Notes under the pieces: generated by a model
What the model was told of the DNA's origin: nothing
Databases searched by the model: none
What the model saw: the letters and a program-made list of their open reading frames with translations, nothing else
Program-made: the position numbers and the translations under genes
In this document: one piece after another, positions 17,342 to 27,102 of the stretch
Numbering within the stretch: position 1 is the stretch's first letter
How the letters are laid out: each line of letters starts with the position of its first letter
NCBI RefSeq assembly: GCF_008329715.1
Contig: NZ_VTSR01000011.1
Coordinates: 186,001-250,000 of the forward strand
Direction of reading: 5' to 3'
Length of the DNA stretch: 64,000 bases
Origin: Gimesia chilikensis
GTDB taxonomy: Bacteria > Planctomycetota > Planctomycetia > Planctomycetales > Planctomycetaceae

Positions 17342-20080
17342 ATGAATGAACAATCCATCTTCCTGGCGGCACTGGAGATTGAGGATCTCCAGGAACGCGA
17401 GCAGTATCTACGGGATGTCTGTGGTGATGATGAGGCGCTACGGGAACAGGTAGAAGCCCTGTTCTCTGCCCACGAGCAATCGGGTGAATTCCTTGACTCT
17501 CCCGCACTCCAGCAAATGATGAAGGGCCAATCTTCGGACGCCACCACAGTCGATCTGCACGCGGCACAACGCGAAATCAACCTGTCGTTCCTGGAGCCCT
17601 CCGAGACTCCAGATTCGCTGGGGCGACTCGGGCGTTATGAAATTCGGGAAGTCATCGGCCGCGGTGGTTGCGGTATTGTGTTCAGGGCGTTTGACGACCA
17701 GTTGGAACGTATTGTTGCCATTAAGGTGATGGCTCCGGAACTGGCCACCACATCACCGGCCCGCAAGCGGTTTTTGCGGGAGGCCCGCGCCACCGCCATG
17801 ATTCGCCATGAAAACGTCGTCAGTATCTATGACATTTATGGAGAGCCGCTCCCTTTTCTGGTCATGGAGTTCATCGACGGCGAAACCCTGCAGGCAATGA
17901 TCGATCGGACCGGCCCGCTCGATGTTTCGGAAGTCCTGCGGATCGGACAGCAAATTGCCTGTGGTCTCGCCGCCGCACACGATAAGGGGCTCATTCATCG
18001 CGACATCAAACCGGCAAACATTCTGATCGACCGTGCCACAGGCCTCCTCAAGATCACGGACTTCGGCCTGGCACGTTCGGCTGATGATGCCAGTATGACG
18101 CAAAGCGGCGTCATTACGGGAACGCCACTCTACATGTCTCCCGAGCAGGCGCAGTCAAATTCGATTGACCATCGTTCCGATCTCTTCAGTCTGGGCAGCG
18201 TGCTGTATTACATGTGCTGTGGTCGCCCCCCGTTTCGTGCGGAATCCACCCTGGCCGTATTAAAGCGAGTGGTGGAAGACCAGCCACGTGCGATCACGGA
18301 AATTATTCCCGAGGTCCCTCCATGTCTCACGACACTCATCAGCCGATTACATGCCAAGACGCCTGAGAAACGCCTTGCTTCGATCCATGAAGTACACGAC
18401 GAACTCGAACGGTGCGCAAAGGGTAAACCCAGACAAATTGTCAGCAGAAACCCGATCCGCTCTGGCAAGCGACGCGGGACGATCGCGGTCGCCGTTCTGC
18501 TGGTAGTGCTCATGGGACTCGGCATCATCACATTCCAAGGCAGCTTTAGCCGGATGTTCTCGGCCGATGAACCACTCGCGGTGAAACCTGCGGCCCCCGC
18601 TTTGAAACCGACAGAAGAAACTTACCAGCCCCGTTACGCAAATGATCCCCCTCGTGATTACGATTCCTTCGCCACCGGAACATGGGAGCCATTGTTGTCT
18701 ACCCGGGAAGACTTTGATCTCCACATGGCCGCGCTCGCAGGAACCGATTACGCTTCAAAAGCAAAATTCAGCGAGGGCACAATCGATTGTGACTCCGCCT
18801 ACGTTCGATTTCCCGACATGCAAGCAAAGAATTTCATCTTGCGGACACGTGTCAAAAATGCCGGAGGAAAAAGACATGTGAATCTGCGTGTCTTACATGG
18901 AGATACCAGTTACGTCGTCTTCTGGAACAGCAGAAATAAAGATCTCAAGTATTTTGGCATCGGCGCTGCACCAGCGAGCGGGTGGCGGGATTTGCGGACT
19001 GGCTACTATCCCGACGAACTCCCGGAATTCATCGAGTTTACCCTGGCTTCAATTAACAACAGATTCATCGTCTACATCCAAGGCCGGATGTTTCTGGACG
19101 TGAATCTGCTCAACCAGGATGACAAAAAAATGATGGTGGGATTTGGCGGTACCGGATCACGGGGAATCTTCAAGGACATCGAGTTCATGCGGCTTCCGGA
19201 CAACGCGAAATGGGCTGTCCCGAAAACTGATGATCCGGAGTTGCGTGCTGCTTACAGTGCCCTGTCGAAGCGAGGAAGACTTCGAGTTAACAACACAGAC
19301 CAGTTGATTACGAGAATAGCAAATCTACCCCCTTCCCCATTTTCGATCACTTCTGTGTCCTTCATCAATCATGATCACTTAATCGATTCCGACCTGGACG
19401 AATTCGACAACTGTCAGAATATCGAAGTACTGCAACTGCACAATTTAGCGCAGATCACGGGAGCAGGCCTTTCCCATTTTCGGAACTGTCGCAATCTGCG
19501 TGTCCTCGATGTGAATGTGAGCCCCAAAGTCGGTTCCGGCCTGGAGACCTTTTCCGAGTGCAAGAACCTCGAAGAGATACAACTCTGGCAAGTCCCGGTG
19601 ACACTGGAGCAATTCCGCCCACTGGCCGATAAACCGTTCAAGCTCATGAACATGGGAGGAACCCCCATCAATGACGAATGGCTGCCGCATCTCAATCTCG
19701 ATCGCCTGGAAAACATCGCGTTCAGTTTCACCAAAGTCAGCGATCCAGGAGTGGACCACCTGGCACAAAACGCCCCCAATCTGAAACTCCTGGGATTGAA
19801 AAGCACACCAATCACCGACGCAGCCTTAACCCGGATCAGCGAGTTAAAGCATCTCGAAGGACTGGGATTAGACCAGACCGCCATCACTGACGAGGGATTG
19901 AAATTCCTCAAGCAGTGTTCGAGCCTGAAACAATTGGATCTCACGAAGACAAAAGTGACGCCAGAGGGTGTCAAAGAACTGAAAAAAAGTCTGCCCGGTT
20001 GCAAAATCCTCTGGGATGGGGGCACCCTTGAACCAGTCGATAAGGAGGGCGGAGATAAGGTTACTGCTCCTATACCTTAA
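17342..20080 (+). CDS. Transmembrane Ser/Thr kinase with C-terminal leucine-rich repeats
   Basis: A 912-residue receptor-like kinase. An N-terminal helical segment (about 1-60) has the REQYLRDVCGDDEALREQVEALF pattern found before kinases linked to PF07638 sigma factors. The kinase domain is at about 98-365: GRGGCGIVF, VAIKV, HRDIKPANIL (219-228), DFG (240-242), SPEQAQ. A hydrophobic membrane helix lies near 393-412. Outside the membrane there is a DUF1080-like beta-sandwich (about 460-640), then leucine-rich repeats to the end, finishing with VTPEGVKELKKSLPGCKI. The intact RD motif suggests an active kinase. The ATG at 17342 has GGGGA upstream; an in-frame GTG at 17282 is possible. It probably acts with the sigma factor 305 bp upstream. 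Confidence 0.9.
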   Translation: MNEQSIFLAALEIEDLQEREQYLRDVCGDDEALREQVEALFSAHEQSGEFLDSPALQQMMKGQSSDATTVDLHAAQREINLSFLEPSETPDSLGRLGRYEIREVIGRGGCGIVFRAFDDQLERIVAIKVMAPELATTSPARKRFLREARATAMIRHENVVSIYDIYGEPLPFLVMEFIDGETLQAMIDRTGPLDVSEVLRIGQQIACGLAAAHDKGLIHRDIKPANILIDRATGLLKITDFGLARSADDASMTQSGVITGTPLYMSPEQAQSNSIDHRSDLFSLGSVLYYMCCGRPPFRAESTLAVLKRVVEDQPRAITEIIPEVPPCLTTLISRLHAKTPEKRLASIHEVHDELERCAKGKPRQIVSRNPIRSGKRRGTIAVAVLLVVLMGLGIITFQGSFSRMFSADEPLAVKPAAPALKPTEETYQPRYANDPPRDYDSFATGTWEPLLSTREDFDLHMAALAGTDYASKAKFSEGTIDCDSAYVRFPDMQAKNFILRTRVKNAGGKRHVNLRVLHGDTSYVVFWNSRNKDLKYFGIGAAPASGWRDLRTGYYPDELPEFIEFTLASINNRFIVYIQGRMFLDVNLLNQDDKKMMVGFGGTGSRGIFKDIEFMRLPDNAKWAVPKTDDPELRAAYSALSKRGRLRVNNTDQLITRIANLPPSPFSITSVSFINHDHLIDSDLDEFDNCQNIEVLQLHNLAQITGAGLSHFRNCRNLRVLDVNVSPKVGSGLETFSECKNLEEIQLWQVPVTLEQFRPLADKPFKLMNMGGTPINDEWLPHLNLDRLENIAFSFTKVSDPGVDHLAQNAPNLKLLGLKSTPITDAALTRISELKHLEGLGLDQTAITDEGLKFLKQCSSLKQLDLTKTKVTPEGVKELKKSLPGCKILWDGGTLEPVDKEGGDKVTAPIP

Positions 20081-20156
20081 TTGAGAGTAGTCAAGCAGCT
20101 GGTGGCGTTTCTGGATTCGAACAATCCCTACCCCGGATGCCCAGCCGGGCGTTGAT

Positions 20157-20651
20157 TCAGACCCCGTGAACCCAATCGAGGTAGCGACGTGCGAGCAACC
20201 AGAGAATGATGAGCAGGATAGTGGCGATCGTGCAGGCGATTCCTCGCCTGTTGACGGTAAAGATCATTATCCCGATCAGAACTGCGGGCCCAAACAGTGC
20301 GAAGCCTTCAATGAGGCGTGAACCTGCCGTGCATAAATGGATGTATCTCCCACCGATTTTCAATGCGAGATACATAAAATACAGGGTCGCCAGAATTCGC
20401 GTCAACTTATCGTAATTAGTCTGAAGCCCCATGAATCGGGCTGCGGAGAGAAGTCCGATACAAACCGCAGCCAGGCAGGCAGCCTGACTCAACAATGAAA
20501 GTAATTCGCCGTTGCCGTGCAACCACCAGTACTGACGACCGGTGATTGCCACAAGCATCCCTGCCCCCAGCAACAATACAGCCGTAATGGCGCCTGGCAG
20601 CCATCCTCTGCCTGTATTCGTTCCAGTGTCAGCGGGGGATGTTATCGACAT
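20157..20651 (-). CDS. Small integral membrane protein, unknown
   Basis: A 164-residue protein with four to five hydrophobic helices (about residues 18-36, 52-75, 84-100, 112-130, 137-155) joined by short loops. No family is recognised. It is divergent from the small membrane protein gene at 20905 across an AT-rich 250-bp spacer. Confidence 0.6.
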   Translation of the reverse strand: MSITSPADTGTNTGRGWLPGAITAVLLLGAGMLVAITGRQYWWLHGNGELLSLLSQAACLAAVCIGLLSAARFMGLQTNYDKLTRILATLYFMYLALKIGGRYIHLCTAGSRLIEGFALFGPAVLIGIMIFTVNRRGIACTIATILLIILWLLARRYLDWVHGV

Positions 20652-20904
20652 GGATCAGTCGCCGGCTTGCTGATTGAGTTAGTGGTCAACTGAATAATTA
20701 CATTTAATATTATAGACCTGAGAGAATTATTATCTTGTCTAAAAAATCTGCGTAGAATTAGATCTTCGTGAGGATTATCAATCGGCCAGATCCATTGAAC
20801 TCTTCTGGGGATACCAATCAGGCAGTAGTTGAAGAATCTACTTTCGTTCTGCTTCGCTTCAGGTAAACTGAAGTTATTGCCTCCCTGCTGACTGAGGTTG
20901 TTTT

Positions 20905-21204
20905 ATGCCAGAAAAAAAGAAGGCCAGGCTCCTGCGGTCGATCTCGTATTTCGTGCTGCTGTTGATTGTGATCTATGTGTTGAGCATCGGTCCGGCGTAT
21001 GCATTTCTGCTGCCGAGATCGGCCGGTGTCGAGTCGCGGAATTCCGATCTGTTGCATTCCTTTTATCATCCGGTCTGGTGGAGCTTTACCAAAGTCTCTC
21101 ATGAGGTTACGAATCTCCCCTACTTCCTGCTCGTCAGCTACATCAGGGTCTGGCACGGCATGGTCCCCGAATCGCTGACTTATTCCGATCCGATCTGGGA
21201 TTAG
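20905..21204 (+). CDS. Small membrane protein with LSIGP motif, paralogue 1
   Basis: A 99-residue protein with a basic N-terminus, one membrane helix ending in YVLSIGP at residues 24-30, and an extramembrane tail containing FYHPVWW. The motif pair (Y-x-LS-I/V-GP, then FY-x-P-x-x-W) recurs in two other small genes of this window, at 31947 and 47489, with the glycine-proline at the same residue numbers. GAGG precedes the ATG by 9 nt. Function is unknown. A helix-then-tail layout suggests a membrane-anchored accessory protein. Confidence 0.7.
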   Translation: MPEKKKARLLRSISYFVLLLIVIYVLSIGPAYAFLLPRSAGVESRNSDLLHSFYHPVWWSFTKVSHEVTNLPYFLLVSYIRVWHGMVPESLTYSDPIWD

Positions 21205-21250
21205 CCTCTTTTCTGCACTGATGCCTTCGGGAATCTGTTCTGGTTAGAAT

Positions 21251-21290
21251 CTCTCCAGGCGGGCGGACACGTGGGTACCGCCCCTACGGT
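21251..21290. repeat. Dispersed intergenic repeat, module B only
   Basis: Contains CAGGCGGGCGGACACG followed by GGTACCGCCCCTAC, with GGGCGG/CCGCCC able to pair. The same module occurs at 34089, 40540 and 44321. It lies between convergent genes. Confidence 0.75.
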
Positions 21291-21400
21291 TCTGTTGAGC
21301 GAGCTGATGATTGTGCTCTCCGACAACGAAAACAGCCTTCAGCAGGAGGTCCGCTGAAGACTGTGGTTCTCTAAGTTGGCAAGTGAGTTGCTGTTGAGGC

Positions 21401-22444
21401 TTAATACTCGCCGACGACTTCGCCGTCTTTGGGGTTGCAGAGGCGGCGGATGATGTGGACGTCGATGTTTTCCGACAGGAAGTGGACGCTGCCGTCACCC
21501 AGCAGAGCGTGACAACCGCCGACATGGGCACTGAAGGGTTCATCGTTGGGTCCGCAGTTATTGGTGGCCCAGGGACAACCTGAGGGGCCGTTAATCGGCG
21601 AACTGTTGTTGTTGATGATGTTCTTGCGATTTCCGGCCGTCATGTTGGGAGGACCGGACACGCCACTGCCGTTATCGGGGTCAGCCCAGCGGTTGGGAGC
21701 ACCGTAAGGTCCACCAAAGGTTCCGGGGACCACGTCGGCCGTGGCGAACAACTGAGTTGTATCCAGACCGGTTGCACCGTTGACGATTTTCTGAGTCTGG
21801 TTGTAGTGTCCGGCGGTCTGGGTCGGACGGTTACCGTCTTCGATCACCAGAATAGTGTTACTCAACCCGTCGATGGAAGTCGTGATGGGATTGTAGGGTC
21901 CCAGGGCACCACAGCGGTCCGCATTTAAGGCACCGCTGCCACTCGGGTTTCGCAATCCGGTGGTCGGGTCGAGGTCGGTGTAGGCAATCGGCATGTAGTC
22001 GGTGATTCCATAGCCGAGGGAGTCGACCTGAGTCAGCGAACTGGAAGGACAGACATAGACCGGCAGCTTCGTCTTACACAACGGGGCATTGACGGCGTTG
22101 GTGTAGTGGTAGTTGAAGTTCCACTTCTGAGCCAGCGGTGCCTGGTCGGTGTAAGGCAGAATTGCGACGTGCATCGACACCGGCATCATGCGACGGGTAA
22201 CGGCGCGTTCGTCGGTGTATTCACCTGATGTGGGGAAACGGGTATAGCTTGACTCGTAGTTTGCGATCGCGAGACCGATCTGCTTCAAATTATTTTTGCA
22301 CTGTGAACGACGGGCGGCTTCCCGTGCCTGCTGAACGGCGGGGAGTAACAGTGCGATCAGAATAGCGATAATGGCAATTACCACCAGCAATTCAATCAAC
22401 GTAAAACCTCTGTGGCTGACGCGCAGCCCGGACTGTGAACGCAT
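21401..22444 (-). CDS. DUF1559 family pilin-like secreted protein
   Basis: A 347-residue protein with a type IV prepilin N-terminus: HRG, then [13 protein letters not shown], the site where a prepilin peptidase would cut after Gly and methylate Phe. The DUF1559 body follows ([20 protein letters not shown]) and ends with the family signature near [17 protein letters not shown]. The family is greatly expanded in planctomycetes and is thought to be exported by a type II/IV pseudopilin route; its role is unclear. AAAGGAAG precedes the ATG. The phased repeat array at 22538-22725 lies directly upstream. Confidence 0.95.
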   Translation of the reverse strand: MRSQSGLRVSHRGFTLIELLVVIAIIAILIALLLPAVQQAREAARRSQCKNNLKQIGLAIANYESSYTRFPTSGEYTDERAVTRRMMPVSMHVAILPYTDQAPLAQKWNFNYHYTNAVNAPLCKTKLPVYVCPSSSLTQVDSLGYGITDYMPIAYTDLDPTTGLRNPSGSGALNADRCGALGPYNPITTSIDGLSNTILVIEDGNRPTQTAGHYNQTQKIVNGATGLDTTQLFATADVVPGTFGGPYGAPNRWADPDNGSGVSGPPNMTAGNRKNIINNNSSPINGPSGCPWATNNCGPNDEPFSAHVGGCHALLGDGSVHFLSENIDVHIIRRLCNPKDGEVVGEY

Positions 22445-23047
22445 AATCTTCCTTTCATTGGATGTAAAACCACCGCCCTCAATTAAAACGAATCGTCCAA
22501 GGGCAGATAAAACCTACGGCGTGTATAGACCGTGGGCGTCCAGGTGGCGGGTAGCAATGGCCGATGACATACGTATGGCGGGTGATCGAGGACCAGGTAG
22601 TCCCATGGCGGGCAGCTAAAGCCGAAAATGTACGGATGGCGGGTGAAACGTTATTGGGCGTACCAGCGGCGGGTGGCAAGGACGGAAGGTGTCCAGGTGG
22701 CGGAAGCGAGTACCTTTTGGCGGGAAATTGAAAAGCCGGAGTCGCGGATTGATGATCTACGATTTCCGAATTTTTCCCCATTGTACGAGTCGAAATGAAG
22801 TCTTAATGTGCAATATATGAATATTGCGTGAAGCCCAGGTAAGGAATGAGGGCGTTTGAAATCCCCATGAAATCGTGTTGTAAACAACGTGCAGGAGACG
22901 ACTTCGTGGAAACTCGGGCCACGTAACAGTACCATGGACCTATGTTGCCTCAGGTGTTGGAGGACCTGTTTGATGTTGGAATTTGATAAATAACTTCCTG
23001 ATTTCTTCCCAGGCGACATGATTTTACATTTTCGAAAGGTTGCCACC
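22445..23047. other. Long intergenic region between divergent genes
   Basis: About 600 bases between the DUF1559 gene and a sialidase-like gene. Its left half holds the phased GGCGGGT array, described separately. The right half shows no gene or strong hairpin; an AAAGG ribosome site near 23035 serves the downstream gene. Confidence 0.6.
22538..22725. repeat. Array of GGCGGGT units with alternating 30/31-bp spacing
   Basis: GGCGG cores begin at 22546, 22577, 22607, 22638, 22668 and 22699, that is at intervals of 31, 30, 31, 30 and 31 bp; a seventh core at 22719 is off phase by 20 bp. Each unit has an upstream half close to GTACC/GTCC(A/G), then (A/G)(T/C)GGCGGGT, while the remaining 15 or so bases differ. 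The spacing is not a multiple of three, so this is not a coding repeat. The array lies about 95-280 bp before the DUF1559 start codon. Confidence 0.85.
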
Positions 23048-24673
23048 ATGAGACTTTCCCTGACGCTCACCTGCCTCTTATTGTTGATGGTCTGCAGTTC
23101 TCTGCCTGCGGAATCGAAGGACACTCCCGTCGACACTGGCGAGTTGCTGAAGGATTTCGTTCATCCGCCGGTTAATTTCCATCCGGGTGCGGAATCGAAT
23201 TCGGAGGCACGTAAATATCAGGGAATCCCCACGATTGAACGCACGCCCGGCGGTCGCCTGTGGGCGGGCTGGTATGCCGGACCGATTCATGAAGACCGCT
23301 TCAACTATGTGATGGCGGCGACCAGCGACGATGATGGCAAAACCTGGAGCGATTTGAAATTCGTAATCAACCCCGACGGCGATGGGCCTCGTCGGGCTTC
23401 GGATCCCTGTTTCTGGCTGGATCCCTCGGGCAAGTTGTGGCTGTTCTGGTGGATGAACGGGGGCGATCTGAACGTGACGATGTCGATCACGACCGAGAAC
23501 CCCGATGCGGAGAACCCCACCTGGACCAAACCGCGGGCGTTGTTCCCCGGGGTGATGATCAATAAGCCGATCGTGACGAAGAATGGGGAGTGGCTCATGC
23601 CGGCTGCGATCTGGCACCAGGATGACAGCGATCGCGTTATGGTCTCGAAGGATCGGGGACGCACCTGGGCCCTGCGGGGTGCCGCCAACGTTCCCAAGGA
23701 CCGCCGGAACTGCGATGAACCGATGCTTGTCGAACGGAAGGATGGCTCTTTGTGGTTACTGGTTCGCACCGCTGGTCACGGGATTGGCGAAGCGGTCTCC
23801 ACCGATGGCGGTCGTACCTGGACCGAGGTGAAAGATCATCTGCAGCAGACAACGTCCCGCTTTCATATCCAGCGACTGGCATCTGGTAATCTGTTATTGA
23901 TCAAGCACAACGGAATTGATGAACGGGCTCGCGGGCGGAATCATCTGACTGCTTATCTCTCGGATGATGACGGTAAGTCATGGAAAGGTGGATTGCTGCT
24001 GGATGCGCGGGATACGGTTTCGTACCCGGATGCCACCCAGGGACCGGACGGTACGATCTACGTGATTTATGACTGGAACCGTGCGGACGAGAAACACATT
24101 CTGCTGACGACATTCACGGAAGCCGATGTGCTGGCCGGGAAGTATCAGAGTTCTGCGGCGCGTGAGCGGGTCCTCATCAACCACGCGACAGGCGTCAATC
24201 CGAAGCCTTGGAGGAAGAAACGCGTCACTTCGTTGAACAAGCATGAAAAGGCAACCGCCCTGCTTGAGGAGCCGGGTGCACAGTTGAAACCTGTGAAAGG
24301 CGAAATGCGCAACGTGAAGCTGGGTGAGGCGATCTTCAGCAACCGCAGCTATGCTTTTCACGACAAGTTGCCCCGTTTTCTGCAAGGCGGGCAGTTTGTC
24401 TTCAGTCCGATGGAGCAGACCGAAGTCGTCTGTACCTCACCGGGCGTGGTCTATGCCGTAACACCCCTGCCGGACCGTAACCAGGACAGCGTGACGGACG
24501 AATTACAAAAGCAGGGATTCGAACTGGCGGCGGTCCCTGAATTCGTGCTGTTCCTGATGCCGGGGGGACGCGAAATTCCCGGGAATGTCTGTTCGGTCTA
24601 TCAACGCCGTGTCGCGGCAGGTGATCGGATCAAGTTCGGCAAATGGGGCGTCGTGATCACGAAACCGGAATGA
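23048..24673 (+). CDS. Secreted sialidase/BNR-repeat (Asp-box) protein
   Basis: A 541-residue protein with a signal peptide (about residues 1-20). At least four Asp-box motifs are visible: SDDDGKTW, SKDRGRTW, STDGGRTW and SDDDGKSW, each marking a blade of a six-bladed sialidase propeller. The family includes exo-alpha-sialidases and related glycoside hydrolases; the exact sugar is unknown. The C-terminal 150 residues carry no Asp boxes and may be an added beta domain. The ATG at 23048 has AAAGG 8 nt upstream; the in-frame ATG at 23018 would put ten residues before the signal peptide. Confidence 0.85.
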   Translation: MRLSLTLTCLLLLMVCSSLPAESKDTPVDTGELLKDFVHPPVNFHPGAESNSEARKYQGIPTIERTPGGRLWAGWYAGPIHEDRFNYVMAATSDDDGKTWSDLKFVINPDGDGPRRASDPCFWLDPSGKLWLFWWMNGGDLNVTMSITTENPDAENPTWTKPRALFPGVMINKPIVTKNGEWLMPAAIWHQDDSDRVMVSKDRGRTWALRGAANVPKDRRNCDEPMLVERKDGSLWLLVRTAGHGIGEAVSTDGGRTWTEVKDHLQQTTSRFHIQRLASGNLLLIKHNGIDERARGRNHLTAYLSDDDGKSWKGGLLLDARDTVSYPDATQGPDGTIYVIYDWNRADEKHILLTTFTEADVLAGKYQSSAARERVLINHATGVNPKPWRKKRVTSLNKHEKATALLEEPGAQLKPVKGEMRNVKLGEAIFSNRSYAFHDKLPRFLQGGQFVFSPMEQTEVVCTSPGVVYAVTPLPDRNQDSVTDELQKQGFELAAVPEFVLFLMPGGREIPGNVCSVYQRRVAAGDRIKFGKWGVVITKPE

Positions 24674-24767
24674 TCGTAGAGATCATAGTGCGAACCTGAT
24701 CAGCCCCTGGCGGCCGGCGGGGATCACGTCTCCGGTCGCATACTGGCGACTAAAATCACGTTCTGTG

Positions 24768-25406
24768 TTATCGAGACAGATTGCGATAAAAGGTGTCGCG
24801 AATGTTTCGCATCGTCTGCCAGATATTGGCTTTCATATCCTGCGGAGAAACGCAGGCGAACAGATAGCCGGTCCCGGTTGTTTTGTCTGTCCAGGTCTGG
24901 ATGATCAGATTCAAGGTTTGCGGTTTCCGGGTGACGAACGGTTCCGTCCAGTTGACCTTTGCCGCATATTCTGTGAGACCCTGCGGGTAAATCTTCTGTG
25001 GATCGACGGGGGTGGCTTTGGTCAGTTTGCAGGTAAAGCCGCTGGTATCGATTTCCTTCTTCCGGCTTTTGAAGATGGTACTCGACAGCCCCTGATAATA
25101 CGTGAGTAGTTCGCGTTCGATGTTTTTTTGTGTCAGCTCTGTGCCGGGATCGAGTTTAAAGACGAAGAAGTAGGAGAAAAACGAATTCGATTTTTCCTGA
25201 AACATGCCCGGCGAAAAGCGGGCTTCTTCGATTCCCTTGAACTGCATTTCCCTGGCGAAGGAAGGGGGCAGCGGAATCTGCTCCCCCCTCCAGCCAGCAG
25301 GTACTGTGATATTCTTCGCCAACTCGGTATCAGCGGCCAGCACGACGCTGGCTCCAGACAGAATTACCATTAAAACAGCAAGACGGCGGAGATTAAATAA
25401 CTGCAT
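24768..25406 (-). CDS. Exported protein of unknown function
   Basis: A 212-residue protein with a clear signal peptide (residues 1-24, ending VLAAD). The mature part is a single mixed domain with no motif I recognise; only one or two cysteines and no metal motif are seen. It is 34 bp downstream of the Gfo/Idh/MocA gene on the same strand and may be co-transcribed with it. Confidence 0.65.
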   Translation of the reverse strand: MQLFNLRRLAVLMVILSGASVVLAADTELAKNITVPAGWRGEQIPLPPSFAREMQFKGIEEARFSPGMFQEKSNSFFSYFFVFKLDPGTELTQKNIERELLTYYQGLSSTIFKSRKKEIDTSGFTCKLTKATPVDPQKIYPQGLTEYAAKVNWTEPFVTRKPQTLNLIIQTWTDKTTGTGYLFACVSPQDMKANIWQTMRNIRDTFYRNLSR

Positions 25407-25440
25407 ACGAGGTGTTTTCTATCTTGAGGAATACAGGAGT

Positions 25441-26778
25441 CTAGATCGAAGCGATTTCGAAGCCGGTGCGGTAGTCCCGTGTCAGGTATTTGTTGGCAGC
25501 CGAGTTGTTGGTAATTTTGAGGGCTTTGCCATCGAATTCGAGGGTTTCGCCCGAGAAGTATGCGGCCACGTTGCCTAACTGTACGGCTTCGGTCAGATGG
25601 CCGCCGTATTCAAACCCGTCGCTGGGCTGTTTACCGGACAGGCAGCCGTCGACCCAGCCGTGATAATGATCGAGACCTTCTACCGGCTCGATTGTCACAC
25701 CTTCGATGTTGACGAACGGCATGCCGACGTGGGGCAGAATCATGTTTCCTTTTTCACCGACGAAGATCGAACCGCCGCCTGGCAGTGTTTGGCCGGGTAA
25801 CAGTTTGGCGATTCCGTTCGCGGGACGCCGACCACCATCGTACCAGTTAATCGGCAGACTGCGACCAGCGGTATACTGCGTACCGGGGATGATGTATTTG
25901 ATGGTTTCCTGGGCGGGCCAGACTTCATCATTCATGCCGGTGTGCTCCGAGTGGACGCTGATCGGGTCACCTGTAATTTTAAGGGCCGTGTAGACCGGAT
26001 CGAGCAAGTGACAGCCGAAATCGCCGATGGCTCCGGAACCGAAGTCCTGCCAGTCTCTCCAGGTGAAGGGATGGTAGACCCGGTTTCCGCCATAGGGACG
26101 CATCGGGGCGACACTGACCCAGAGATTCCAGTCGAGTGTTTTGGGAACAGCTTCATTTGTCTTAGGCGGTTCGAGTAGACCACTGCGTCCGTGTCCGGTG
26201 GTGCCGACCCAGGAATGCACGGCTGATACTTTACCGATGACGCCATCTTGAATCGCTTTTACTCCGGTCCGATAAGCGGAATGTGAATGGATCTGGTTCC
26301 CCATCCGCGTGATGACGCCTGATTTTTTGGCCTGCAGTCGCATCTGGCGGGCTTCCCACACCGTGCGTGTCAGCGGTTTCTGGCAGTAAACGTGCTTGCC
26401 GCGTTGCATGGCGTCCATGCTGATGATGGCGTGGGTATGGTCGGGAGTGGAAACCGAAACGGCATCGATTTTATCACCCAGCTCATCCAGCATTGCTTTG
26501 TAGTCCTGGTAGATGGGAGCGTCAGGTGCCAACGGTTTGACTTTCTCAGTGCGCGCCAAGTCGACATCGCAGAAGGCGACGCATTTCACTTTATCGTGGC
26601 TGGCAATGAGCTTGATATCAGAATACCCTTTGCCGTCGGTGCCGATGCCCGCAAACTGCAATTGCGAGTTCAAATTCTGTCCGCGGACAAATGCGGGAGC
26701 GGCAAAAGTGGATGCGGCTGCAGCAGCAACGGTTGTTTTCAAAAAATCGCGACGGGTCGTCTCTTTGGAGGAGGTCAT
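25441..26778 (-). CDS. Tat-exported Gfo/Idh/MocA family oxidoreductase
   Basis: A 445-residue protein. TTRRDFLKTT followed by an Ala-rich hydrophobic stretch is a twin-arginine signal. The Rossmann domain begins at FAGIGTDGKG, with the family motif near VSVSTPDHTHA and the EKP-like position reading CQKPLTRT. The C-terminal alpha/beta domain has WNLWVSVAP, SGAIGDFGCHLLDPV. Such exported dehydrogenases are abundant in planctomycetes and bind NAD(P) tightly before export; the sugar or inositol substrate is unknown. Confidence 0.9.
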   Translation of the reverse strand: MTSSKETTRRDFLKTTVAAAAASTFAAPAFVRGQNLNSQLQFAGIGTDGKGYSDIKLIASHDKVKCVAFCDVDLARTEKVKPLAPDAPIYQDYKAMLDELGDKIDAVSVSTPDHTHAIISMDAMQRGKHVYCQKPLTRTVWEARQMRLQAKKSGVITRMGNQIHSHSAYRTGVKAIQDGVIGKVSAVHSWVGTTGHGRSGLLEPPKTNEAVPKTLDWNLWVSVAPMRPYGGNRVYHPFTWRDWQDFGSGAIGDFGCHLLDPVYTALKITGDPISVHSEHTGMNDEVWPAQETIKYIIPGTQYTAGRSLPINWYDGGRRPANGIAKLLPGQTLPGGGSIFVGEKGNMILPHVGMPFVNIEGVTIEPVEGLDHYHGWVDGCLSGKQPSDGFEYGGHLTEAVQLGNVAAYFSGETLEFDGKALKITNNSAANKYLTRDYRTGFEIASI

Positions 26779-27102
26779 GATTGCGGGCTTCCTGTTGATT
26801 CGTGTCGTGGGATGTATTGGGGGCCAGAATCAGATTCTGATTAGTGTAGAATAATGATTATAGCATAAACTGCTTGTGATACGTCAATTGAGTCTGCATC
26901 ATGAAGTGTGAGCAAATTTGGATTTCATTCTGGATCATTTTAGACCAGAAAGGTGCGTCCACCATGCGATTGATTCACTTTGATAATGAGAGTGAAATCA
27001 ATGGACTGTTAGAACCATTTTGGATCGCAGTTGAGTTGAGCCGATTCCTGGGGAGTCTCAAGCCCGGGTGCGCGGTTAGCAATACTCGATTAGAGCATTG
27101 AA
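26779..27102. other. Intergenic region
   Basis: About 324 bases between two leftward genes. Apart from the palindrome at 26825-26839 I see nothing convincing; a 66-codon frame in it lacks a ribosome site. Confidence 0.5.
26825..26839. promoter_or_regulatory. 15-bp palindrome upstream of the Gfo/Idh/MocA gene
   Basis: CAGAATC-A-GATTCTG is a perfect inverted repeat with a one-base centre, 47-61 bp before the start codon of the leftward gene. Its position fits an operator. No matching site was seen elsewhere in the window. Confidence 0.35.

Noticed and set aside
22538-22725. CRISPR array
   Set aside because: Only about 15 bases of each unit are conserved and imperfectly so; the spacers are about 15 bases, and no cas gene is present.
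22479-22781. Proline-rich 100-codon frame over the phased array
   Set aside because: The 30/31-bp period is not a multiple of three, so the repeats are not read in one frame; the frame is incidental.
26901-27101. 66-codon frame
   Set aside because: No ribosome site, odd composition, no recognised motif.
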